A DNA stretch of 64,000 bases, taken from positions 147,749 to 211,748 of the forward strand of contig JAPOWW010000007.1 in NCBI GenBank assembly GCA_026707405.1, in the 5' to 3' direction. The notes under the pieces were generated by a model, which was not told the DNA's origin, did not search any database, and saw nothing but the letters and a program-made list of their open reading frames with translations. Below, piece by piece: positions 16,698 to 24,036 of the stretch. The DNA comes from Chloroflexota bacterium. Lineage in GTDB: Bacteria; Chloroflexota; UBA11872; VXNJ01. Position numbers and translations under genes: made by a program. Each line of letters starts with the position of its first letter. Positions within the stretch are counted from its first letter, which is position 1.

Positions 16698-18341
16698 CTA
16701 CTCGAGCGCCACCCGAATAGCCTGTTCGGCATCGTCGACCGGGATGATCGCTATGTCGCTGGAGAGATCGGGGGGGAGGTCGTACAAGTCCTGCTGACTC
16801 TCGCCCGGAATGACTATCCGCCTGATTCCGCTTCGATGCGCGGCGAGGAGTAGATGTTGAAGGCCGGGAGAACCGACGACACGTCCGTTAAGCGTGATTT
16901 CACCCACAAGCGCAAGCTCAGGATCGACGAGCCGGTCTCGGATTTGGGATAGAAACGCAACGACCACCGCCAGCCCCAGAGACTGCATGGATACTTCGTT
17001 GGGATACCCGGGCAGATTGACCCGGTAGGCGTATTCGTAAAGCTGCCTAGCGGAAATGTCCATCTCCGTCATTCGGGATCTAATGTAGTGATAGGAGAGA
17101 TCGATTATCTTCGCGACCGCCTCGTTGACCGCTCCTACCGGACCGAAGCCCTCCGATCCAGGGACGACCGCGACCTCGACAGTCTCGACAGCGGCGCCTT
17201 CCGCCGAAAGTGCTATGCCCTTGGCCATACCCGGACGGACGAGCGCCCGAATCTGGTCGCCGTACGTGCGGGGCGCGCCGAGTTGTTGCTGGATCGCTTC
17301 CGAATCGACGGGGCTCGGGAACGACCTGCCCGCCGCCAGCGCCCCAGCCGCCTTGCGGCACAGGAGGTCGAGGACGATCTCAGCCTGTTCGAAACCGGCG
17401 TCGTTGGTGTATTCGTCGACTATCGACTCGATGCCCTCATCCACAATCTGGATGTCCTCATTCGCGAGCCCGTAACGCTCCAGCAGTTTCGGCAATATCG
17501 ACGTCGAGATCGTTTCGACCTTGCGCGGCTTCGTATATCCGGCCCATTCCACCCCGAACACGCGAGGCGCTACCTCAGGCGGCAGCACGTCCAGCGAAAA
17601 GGCGGTAAGCACGAAGAGGGTCTGCGAGAGGTCCATCTCGACGTCCAGGAATCGATCGCGGAACCGGGCTCGCTCGGCCGGATCAAACACGAATCTGATC
17701 AAGTGCAGGCCATGATCCTGCCAGGACCTGACCGCCCATTCGACTCCAGCGACAACGATGATTGCATCCCGCCGATTCGCTCGATTGAGCGCTTGCACGA
17801 TCGATCCCGATCTGCCGCGAACCCTGTCGTTGGGAACCCCAAACAGGTCCGCGTCATTTTCCGTCAATTCAAGTTGGATGATCTCCACGGGACGACCCGT
17901 GACTTGTCCGAACTTGCGAGCCAGGGTTCGCTTGCCGATACCGGCGGGGCCGAGAAGTACAGGCACGGGCCACTCGGCCACGTTCGCGGGACCGCCTTCG
18001 CCGGTCATCGCGGCGAAGTAGTCCGCAATCTCATCCGGGATCTTTTGAGGACCGTAAGCGCCTAGATCGAGAACCTCACGCGCCTTGGCGGCGTCCAACG
18101 CGCCGCTTACCTGTTCCTCCCACGGAAACGTCAGAAGCTCGTCGAGGTAGTGCTTGCTGTCTATGTAGTCGAACGACTCCGGCTGCGCGGAACGCATCAC
18201 TGACAGCCGCGCCGCGGCCACGTCAGCGGCCTCGGAAGGAAGCGAATTCCGCTTTATTCTTTCTTCGAGGGATTCGAGGACTTGCGACAAACTCGGTTCG
18301 CCTGTTGATTTTTCATAGGCTTTGAAACGGGAACACTCCAA
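16698..18341 (-). CDS. Lon protease homologue with degenerate ATPase and protease sites
   Basis: 547 residues co-linear with Lon from its coiled-coil helix (about 20-52) through HYLDELLTFPW (64-74), the AAA+ module and the C-terminal protease domain (VGEITLNGRV, LLLAAHRSGI). The N-terminal substrate domain is absent. Key residues are changed. Walker A is GPAGIGKRT (Arg138 where Ser/Thr is usual) and Walker B is IIVVAGVEW (194-202) with no DE. Sensor 1 is LTAF rather than TTAN, and the sensor-2 Arg is Glu. The catalytic Ser is kept (Ser454 in MQSLG) but the catalytic Lys aligns with Leu497 (GLQHLLLAA). It is probably a non-proteolytic scaffold or adaptor. The TTG start has GAAGG upstream. It heads the minus-strand run with tatA/B. 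Confidence 0.85.
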   Translation of the reverse strand: MECSRFKAYEKSTGEPSLSQVLESLEERIKRNSLPSEAADVAAARLSVMRSAQPESFDYIDSKHYLDELLTFPWEEQVSGALDAAKAREVLDLGAYGPQKIPDEIADYFAAMTGEGGPANVAEWPVPVLLGPAGIGKRTLARKFGQVTGRPVEIIQLELTENDADLFGVPNDRVRGRSGSIVQALNRANRRDAIIVVAGVEWAVRSWQDHGLHLIRFVFDPAERARFRDRFLDVEMDLSQTLFVLTAFSLDVLPPEVAPRVFGVEWAGYTKPRKVETISTSILPKLLERYGLANEDIQIVDEGIESIVDEYTNDAGFEQAEIVLDLLCRKAAGALAAGRSFPSPVDSEAIQQQLGAPRTYGDQIRALVRPGMAKGIALSAEGAAVETVEVAVVPGSEGFGPVGAVNEAVAKIIDLSYHYIRSRMTEMDISARQLYEYAYRVNLPGYPNEVSMQSLGLAVVVAFLSQIRDRLVDPELALVGEITLNGRVVGSPGLQHLLLAAHRSGIRRIVIPGESQQDLYDLPPDLSSDIAIIPVDDAEQAIRVALE

Positions 18342-18433
18342 CAGCCTTCAAGTATATCGCGGAGAGGACCGGGTTAGGCTCTCGTCGCGGCGCACAAGCC
18401 CGCAACAACGCCTCAAAGCTATGCTTGCTTACC

Positions 18434-19225
18434 ATGCGCAAATATAAGAAACCGCTTCCAGCAGACTACACGGGCCGCAAGCCGACGCAGCGGCCATCAA
18501 GCTTCTGGCAGGAAACCAACCTCCAAAACAAGGAGCCGACCCTGCTTGAGCTACTCGAGGCACTCGCCCAACCGGGCTGCCCCGTTTGCTTTCTCGCAGC
18601 CCGCAGCGTCAGCAGGCACATCGAGGCGTATTGCCGGGACAGCGTGACGGACGTGCCGGTCCGCGATCACCTTCGAGCCGCAAACGGGTATTGCACACGG
18701 CACGCGCATCAATTTCTCGACATGCAAGACTCGCTGGCCGCGGCGATAACGTACGCCGACATACTCAAGAAGATGATCGGCGTCATCAATCGATCCCCCG
18801 ACAAAGACGCGCGTTCATCCATAGTGAATGCAATTCGCCGCGTCTTTGGAGTCCGGGACTCGCGCGCCAGACCGCTCCTGCCTGAGCGACCGTGTCCTGC
18901 GTGTGAGGAACAGCAGGTCTCGGAGCGCCGCTATCTAACGGGACTGATAGCGCATCTGGGCGAAAGCGCCGTCCGGGAGGTTTTCATCTCTTCGCAGGGT
19001 CTGTGTCTTATACACCTCCCGGTCGCAGTGGACCTTGCCGACGGCGAAAAGCTCCGTACTCTGGTCAACGTGCAGCGGAAAGCATGGTCTCAGCTCCGGG
19101 GGCACATGAACGAGATCGTGCGCAAGGCCGACTACCGCTTCACCTCGGAGCGCATCACCGACGAGGAAAGAGACTCTTTGCTCGACGTGATCGAACGCAT
19201 AGCCGGAAAGCGCGAAATCAGGTAG
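18434..19225 (+). CDS. DUF6062-type Cys-rich conserved hypothetical protein
   Basis: 263 residues, soluble, with paired cysteines: CPVC (49-52), CRDS, YCTRHAHQFLD, and a second CPAC near residue 156 followed later by a Cys-His in LCLIHL. The repeated Cys pairs with nearby His suggest metal (zinc or iron) binding in two half-repeats, each with C-P-x-C plus a [YL]C-x3-H element. The function of this family is unknown. The ATG at 18434 is preferred over an in-frame TTG at 18425. Divergent from the Lon-like gene, with an 83-92 bp shared promoter region. Its 3' end overlaps the convergent debranching enzyme gene by 8 bp. Confidence 0.65.
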   Translation: MRKYKKPLPADYTGRKPTQRPSSFWQETNLQNKEPTLLELLEALAQPGCPVCFLAARSVSRHIEAYCRDSVTDVPVRDHLRAANGYCTRHAHQFLDMQDSLAAAITYADILKKMIGVINRSPDKDARSSIVNAIRRVFGVRDSRARPLLPERPCPACEEQQVSERRYLTGLIAHLGESAVREVFISSQGLCLIHLPVAVDLADGEKLRTLVNVQRKAWSQLRGHMNEIVRKADYRFTSERITDEERDSLLDVIERIAGKREIR

Positions 19226-21197
19226 CAGCTGCATCCGTCAGCTTTACCCTTGAACGCAGCACTTCCGCCACGCTCCAGGCCTGCGCTACGCAGCCGTCGG
19301 GCGGGTGAGGCACGTCACCTCCAAAAATCTCGGCGATGCTCCCCAAGCCGGCGGCGTCAAGATGGGCCAACAGTTCGTCCAGAAGCGCATCCAACTCGCG
19401 CACTGACCCAAAAGCGTGTAGGTGTGCGTCCACGTAGGTCCCTATAAGCCAGGGCCATACGGTTCCTTGATGGTAAGCGCCGTCCCGCTCCAACGGGCCG
19501 CCGCCATACTTGCCCCCATATTTAGGATCGGACGGGCTGAGCGTTCTCAGACCGAATGGGGTCAGAAGCTCATCGCGAACTCTGGCAACCACGGATCGAG
19601 CCAGCTTGCCATGCAAGAGTGGATGCGAGACCGATAGCGCGAAAAGCTGGTTAGGCCGCAACGATGAATCATCACCGTCGGGGCCGTCGACCACGTCGTA
19701 GAGAAAGCCCAGCTCCTCGTTCCAGAATCGTGATCGAAACGAGACTGAGACCCTGTCAGCCAGGTCTCGAGTCTTGGATGAATCGAAACCGGCCAGCCCC
19801 AGCCACCGTTCCAACGAGCGCAGCGCCGAATACCAAAGGGCGTTGACCTCAACCGGTTTCCCAATGCGCGGAGTTACGACCCAGTCGCCCGCTTTGGCAT
19901 CCATCCAGGTAAGCTGACTCCCCGGCTCGCCCGCGTAAAGCAACCCGTCCTCTGAGTCCACGCGAATGCCGTACCTCGATCCCCGCAGATGCCAATCGAC
20001 GACCCTGACCATCGGAGTCAGAAGCTCCCGCAGGATGGAATCGTCCCCGGTCGCCCGCAGATAAGCCGCGACCGCCTCGAACCACCAAAGTGTTGCGTCA
20101 ACTGTGTTGTATTCAGGCTGTCCCGTGTCGTCGGGGAATCTGTTCGGCAGCATTCCTTGACTGACGTAGCTCGCGTACTCGACCAGAATCCCACGCATCG
20201 ACTCCGCCCGTCCGGTCGCGAGCGTGAGGCCGGGGAGCGCGATCATCGTATCCCGGCCCCAATCTCCAAACCAGTGATAGCCGGCTATCACCGTCCCGAT
20301 CTCTCTTGAGCCGCGTCCAACGAGGAACTGATCCGCTGCGAGAACGAGACGCTGAGTAGGCGTGTCGACTGCTTCGGCGGCCCCTTCCAGCAGTTCTTGC
20401 GCACGGACGTCAAACGCCGACAGCGATTCGGAGGCATTACGGTCTTGCCGACGGCCCAGATAGGCCGTGAGCGCAAAGCTGGAACCGGGATCTAGGCGCG
20501 CTCGCACGACGCAAGGAGCCAATAGGTCCTCCACAAACTCGAAGCCGCGCTCCCGCTCGCGCCTGTGGGCGACGTTCCAAAACCAGTCATCGAAGCGGTC
20601 GATTTCGGCGTGGCCATCCAGGTCCACGATCAAGTCTGGCAAGTCCGCGAGCGTCAATATGATCGAATCCTCACTGATCGCCGAATCCGAAACGCCCGCC
20701 TCGTGCGATCTGGTTTCCGCGTGGAAGTCGCGGTTGGTAACGAGCGGAAGGAGTTGCAATTCAACGCTTGCGGGACCGCTAGCCAGCGTGTATTGAACCC
20801 ACGTCTGGTTGAGACCTCGCTCCATCCAGACGGTCTTGTCCACCACGTAATCACCAACAGTGAAGCTGACGACCGGACGGGTCCCTACGAGCTTGACGCC
20901 GGAGATGTAATTCCAACCTTGTGGATCAAGCGAGCCGTCTTCGTATTCGGCGGTGGACAGGCCGATAACTTCATCTCCGACACGCAGCTCTTCGACCATG
21001 CTTGCCAGGAGCACCCTGCGGCCGGCGGGCGGGCGCGTAGCCGCTACAAGCAGGCTGTGATATCGCCGGGTGTTTACTCCCGCCACCGTCGACGACGCGT
21101 ATCCGCCTATACCGTTGGTCACCAGCCATTCCAACTCAAGCAGCCGGGTCAGGTCCGCCCCCTCCAGGCACAATTCGGCGACCGGCGTGGATATCAA
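19218..21197 (-). CDS. Glycogen debranching enzyme (amylo-alpha-1,6-glucosidase)
   Basis: 659 residues with the two-domain layout of bacterial GDE. The N-terminal beta domain (ELEWLVTNGIGGYASSTVAG, NTRRYHSLLV) is followed by an (alpha/alpha)6 GH133-type catalytic domain (YHWFGDWGRDTMIALPGL near 315, and YHQGTVWPWLIGTY near 575). It hydrolyses alpha-1,6 branch glucose in glycogen in the cytosol. Length is normal. No glg gene is adjacent, so it is an isolated glycogen-turnover gene. A perfect hairpin lies 32-49 bp upstream of its start (21229-21246). Confidence 0.92.
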   Translation of the reverse strand: MISTPVAELCLEGADLTRLLELEWLVTNGIGGYASSTVAGVNTRRYHSLLVAATRPPAGRRVLLASMVEELRVGDEVIGLSTAEYEDGSLDPQGWNYISGVKLVGTRPVVSFTVGDYVVDKTVWMERGLNQTWVQYTLASGPASVELQLLPLVTNRDFHAETRSHEAGVSDSAISEDSIILTLADLPDLIVDLDGHAEIDRFDDWFWNVAHRRERERGFEFVEDLLAPCVVRARLDPGSSFALTAYLGRRQDRNASESLSAFDVRAQELLEGAAEAVDTPTQRLVLAADQFLVGRGSREIGTVIAGYHWFGDWGRDTMIALPGLTLATGRAESMRGILVEYASYVSQGMLPNRFPDDTGQPEYNTVDATLWWFEAVAAYLRATGDDSILRELLTPMVRVVDWHLRGSRYGIRVDSEDGLLYAGEPGSQLTWMDAKAGDWVVTPRIGKPVEVNALWYSALRSLERWLGLAGFDSSKTRDLADRVSVSFRSRFWNEELGFLYDVVDGPDGDDSSLRPNQLFALSVSHPLLHGKLARSVVARVRDELLTPFGLRTLSPSDPKYGGKYGGGPLERDGAYHQGTVWPWLIGTYVDAHLHAFGSVRELDALLDELLAHLDAAGLGSIAEIFGGDVPHPPDGCVAQAWSVAEVLRSRVKLTDAAAT

Positions 21198-21536
21198 GCG
21201 CGTGTCCCTCTAGAACGGCAGAGAGCCTTCACCCCATCTGGGGTGAGCGACCGCGACGCCGTTTGCGTAAGCCCGATGGCTCCGTCCTCACGTCGGCCGT
21301 TCCCATTGAAAAAGCAGCGTCTGGTCGATTTCGGATATTCGATCAAAACTGCTGTCGCTAGCACCGAAAGATTGTAAATGGGGAAGCCAACGTGGTCGGC
21401 TCCCACATTACTCCGGCTGTTCACGCTGCCCCCCTTTGACTTGAGAGTTGTGTAGAAAATTCTTGGCGCACATCGATAGCTGGCACGTAAACTAGGCGCC
21501 CGGGATTGAAAATTCCAAGGTACGGAAAAACCCCTA
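21198..21536. other. Divergent intergenic region, 339 bp
   Basis: This is the promoter region between the debranching enzyme (minus) and the GNAT gene (plus). It holds the hairpin at 21229-21246 and an A+T-richer stretch near 21430-21530 with a TTGACT (21437-21442) lacking a well-spaced -10. Short open frames here are not convincing genes. Confidence 0.4.
21229..21246. repeat. Perfect 8-bp-arm inverted repeat upstream of debranching enzyme
   Basis: TCACCCCA (21229-21236) and TGGGGTGA (21239-21246) with a 2-bp centre. An operator for a dimeric regulator of the debranching enzyme, or a 5' leader hairpin, would both fit; there is no T-tract on either strand. Confidence 0.45.
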
Positions 21537-22049
21537 ATGACTCTTCGAAAAACCGTCAAGGCATCGGAGAGCGTTCCGAATCCGCTGGACTTCACCATTC
21601 GCCTGGGAAACTCCTGGGACGCCGAGAGCTTAAGCAGATTTTGGGGGCCTGCCCGGCGTTTCACGCAGTTGCGTCTACTGCAGCGCTATTTCGAAGAAGT
21701 CGAGCGGGGCGTGCAGGCGGTCCACGTCGCCGAGTACGAGGGGCGTTACGTTGGGCAGTTCTGGACCCGCTACTCGGGCATAGACCCGGCGATAGCTGAT
21801 GGCCGCTCGGAGTGCTATCTCCACACGCTATCGGTAATCAAGAAGTACCGCCGCCGTGGAATCGCGCGCGCGTTGACGGAAGCCGCGTCGGCTGAAGCCC
21901 AATACCGCGGCCGTCGAACGCTGGTAATCGGCGTCGACCGGCCCAACGCATACGCACTCAGCTTGTACAAGAAATGGGGCTTCAAAGAGTTCTACCAATC
22001 CAGCGACCTGCGGGGCGACCTCATATTCCTCCGACGGCAGGTTTTCTAG
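21537..22049 (+). CDS. GNAT family N-acetyltransferase
   Basis: 170 residues with an acetyl-CoA binding core: the strand LHTLSVIKKYRRRGIARAL (about 97-115) contains the R-x-x-G-x-A pyrophosphate loop. NAYALSLYKKWGF near 140 is the standard motif B region. It resembles RimI-like or small-molecule acetyltransferases; the acceptor is unknown. It is a single gene with a weak ribosome site (GGAAAAACCCCTA), 123 bp before ilvE on the same strand. Confidence 0.85.
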   Translation: MTLRKTVKASESVPNPLDFTIRLGNSWDAESLSRFWGPARRFTQLRLLQRYFEEVERGVQAVHVAEYEGRYVGQFWTRYSGIDPAIADGRSECYLHTLSVIKKYRRRGIARALTEAASAEAQYRGRRTLVIGVDRPNAYALSLYKKWGFKEFYQSSDLRGDLIFLRRQVF

Positions 22050-22101
22050 ACCGGAGCTTACTCGCGCAGCCTGTTCACCGGTCGGAGGGCGTCTGAATAT
22101 G

Positions 22102-22146
22102 TATAATCCCGCACATTTCTTGGAGGCGCTCGATCGTCGAGCGCCT
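22102..22146 (+). promoter_or_regulatory. TATAAT box and 10-bp leader hairpin upstream of ilvE
   Basis: A consensus TATAAT at 22102-22107 is followed by a perfect inverted repeat, AGGCGCTCGA (22124-22133) and TCGAGCGCCT (22137-22146), with a 3-base loop. If transcription starts near 22114, the hairpin sits about 10-30 nt into the 5' leader and ends 26 nt before the ATG. I see no good -35. It could stabilise the mRNA 5' end or bind a regulator. Confidence 0.5.
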
Positions 22147-22172
22147 GGGATGTGCCGCTGAGAGCAGGAACC

Positions 22173-23141
22173 ATGGCCGAAGATTGGGCTTATTTCGAGG
22201 GTGACTACGTTCCGATCTCCAAGGCCAACGTAAGCATCAGGACTCACGCGCTGAACTACGGCACCGGCTGTTTCGAGGGTATTCGCGGCTACTGGAACGA
22301 AGAACACCGGCAGATCTACCTGTTTCGCGTCCGGGAGCACTTCGAGCGGCTGCACCGCTCCGCGCGGGCGCTGCGGATGAGTCTCAAACTCAGCCTGGAT
22401 GAGTTGGTGGAAATAGCCGTAAACGTCGTCGCGCGAAACGGGTTTGAGACAGACGTTTACGTCCGCCCTGTCGTCTATAAGAGCGGCGCGATTATCGGGC
22501 TGAGCATGGTCCGCCGAGAGGGCGGCAAAACGATTTTTTTGCCGGACGACTTCTTCCTCTTCGCCGCTCCGTTGGGCGACTATTTGGACCTCGACGAACC
22601 GATCAGATGCTGCATTTCGACCTGGCAGCGCATCGACGACAATGTGATGCCTGCGCGGACGAAGGCCACGGGACTCTATCTGAACTCTTCGCTCGCCAAG
22701 ACCGAGGCCGAGGAGAACGGATTCGATGAAGGCATCATGCTCACCAGCGACGGACACGTTAGCGAGGGCTCGGGCGAAAACCTGTTCATAGTCCGCGACG
22801 GCGTGCTCATAACTCCGACGCTGGCGGATAACATTCTTGAGGGGATCACCCGCTCGACCTTGATCCAGCTCGCCAAAGATGAGCTTGGAGTAGACACCGT
22901 GGAGCGGCAGATCGACCGCAGCGAGCTGTACGTCGCCGACGAGCTTTTCCTCTGCGGCACGGGCGCACAGGTGGCGGCGGTCGGCGAAGTAGACCACCGC
23001 ACCATTGCCGACGGAAAAGCTGGCCCAATTACTAGTCAATTGATGAAGCTATACTTCGATATCGTCAAGGGCAAGTATCCGAAGTACGCTGACTGGTGCA
23101 CGGCGGTGTACACGACACAGGTTGCTGCCGCGTCCACGTAG
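22173..23141 (+). CDS. ilvE: Branched-chain amino acid aminotransferase (class IV)
   Basis: 322 residues from the ATG at 22173 (AGGA five bases upstream; an in-frame GTG at 22152 is less likely). It is a PLP fold-type IV aminotransferase interconverting Val, Leu and Ile with their 2-oxo acids. LNYGTGCFEGIRGYW (28-41) is the entry motif, Lys164 in ARTKATGLYLNS is the PLP lysine, and the family signature EGIMLTSDGHVSEGSGENLF follows, then GITRSTLIQLA. Length is normal. It stands alone, with no other ilv/leu genes nearby. D-amino acid or aminodeoxychorismate activity is the main alternative in this fold, but the motifs fit IlvE best. Confidence 0.92.
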   Translation: MAEDWAYFEGDYVPISKANVSIRTHALNYGTGCFEGIRGYWNEEHRQIYLFRVREHFERLHRSARALRMSLKLSLDELVEIAVNVVARNGFETDVYVRPVVYKSGAIIGLSMVRREGGKTIFLPDDFFLFAAPLGDYLDLDEPIRCCISTWQRIDDNVMPARTKATGLYLNSSLAKTEAEENGFDEGIMLTSDGHVSEGSGENLFIVRDGVLITPTLADNILEGITRSTLIQLAKDELGVDTVERQIDRSELYVADELFLCGTGAQVAAVGEVDHRTIADGKAGPITSQLMKLYFDIVKGKYPKYADWCTAVYTTQVAAAST

Positions 23142-23147
23142 AGCGCG

Positions 23148-23170
23148 CTTCGGGAGATTGATTCCCGAGG
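23148..23170 (+). other. Hairpin after ilvE, possible weak terminator
   Basis: CTTCGGGA (23148-23155) pairs with TCCCGAGG (23163-23170), including one G-U, around a 7-base loop, 7 bp after the ilvE stop. No T-run follows, so intrinsic termination would be poor; Rho-dependent termination or 3'-end protection are alternatives. The rest of the gap to rnc shows nothing clear. Confidence 0.3.
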
Positions 23171-23319
23171 TGCTGCGAAGTTAAGAGGATCGGGTCAGTA
23201 CTCGGCGGCATACTCGTTTTGCCGCGCCGCTGGCCGGGCAACGTTTCCGTTCACCCGGCGGCGCCTGCCTCTCTCCCTCGTCCGCTCGCACAGACCAAGC
23301 GACCAACCGGACACGCGTT

Positions 23320-24033
23320 ATGAAGGCGCTTGAGGAGCAGCTCGGCTACCGCTTTGACGACCGTTCCCTGCTCAGACTGGCGCTGGTCCACCGTTCGCTC
23401 GTCAACGAAAGCGAACTTTCGGTTCTCGACTCGAACGAACGTCTGGAATTTCTGGGCGACGCGGTGCTCGGCTTGGTCGTGGCCGAGTTCCTATACCAAC
23501 GCTTCCCCGACCGTCTTGAAGGGGATCTGACAAAGCGCCGCGCCGCGCTGGTCAATCTCGATTCACTAGCTCAGCGCGCCGAGGACGCCTGCCTGGCCGA
23601 CTACGTATCGACGGGCGGAGGCAATCTGCTTTCCCGACCAAGCTCGCGCCGAACGATTCTGGGGCGAAGCTACGAAGCCCTGCTCGGTGCCATCTATCTC
23701 GACGGGGGGATCCAGTCGGTGCGTCAGGTCCTGTTGCCATGGTTAGAGCGAATAGCGTCCGACCCGGATGAGAGTCCAGCACCGCCGGACAACAAGTCAC
23801 GGCTGCAAGTGCTCCTGCTCAAGAAGCTCAAGACGACTCCTTCGTACCAAGTGCTTAGGGCTTCGGGACCCGATCATGAAAAGTGGTTTGAGGTCGAAGT
23901 CAGGCTTGCCGAGAGAGTTCTAGCCATCGGGGGAGGGTCCAGTGTCCAACGGGCGGAACAGGCGGCCGCCGGAAGTGCGTACGACGTCCTTCGTGAGGAA
24001 GATCTGACGCCCCCCGCCGACAGCGGTCTCTGA
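23320..24033 (+). CDS. rnc: Ribonuclease III
   Basis: 237 residues that cleave double-stranded RNA in rRNA processing and RNA turnover. The nuclease domain carries NERLEFLGDAVLGL (39-52) with Glu43 and Asp47 at the metal site, then SYEALLGAIYLDGG (117-130) with the catalytic Glu119. The residue usually Asp three before that Glu is Arg116. The dsRNA-binding domain follows (about 155-226: SRLQVLLLKKLKTTPSYQVL, GGGSSVQRAEQAAAGSAY). The stop is followed four bases later by the smc start, so rnc-smc is an operon, a common arrangement. Confidence 0.95.
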   Translation: MKALEEQLGYRFDDRSLLRLALVHRSLVNESELSVLDSNERLEFLGDAVLGLVVAEFLYQRFPDRLEGDLTKRRAALVNLDSLAQRAEDACLADYVSTGGGNLLSRPSSRRTILGRSYEALLGAIYLDGGIQSVRQVLLPWLERIASDPDESPAPPDNKSRLQVLLLKKLKTTPSYQVLRASGPDHEKWFEVEVRLAERVLAIGGGSSVQRAEQAAAGSAYDVLREEDLTPPADSGL

Positions 24034-24036
24034 CCT

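Noticed and set aside
21194-21664. A 156-codon minus-strand frame upstream of the debranching enzyme
   Set aside because: It crosses a promoter-like region and the start of the GNAT gene, has no family features, and lacks the compositional phase of real genes here.
21828-23039. A 403-codon minus-strand frame opposite ilvE and the GNAT gene end
   Set aside because: It runs antisense to two well-supported genes and has no recognisable motif. GC-rich codon bias explains the openness.
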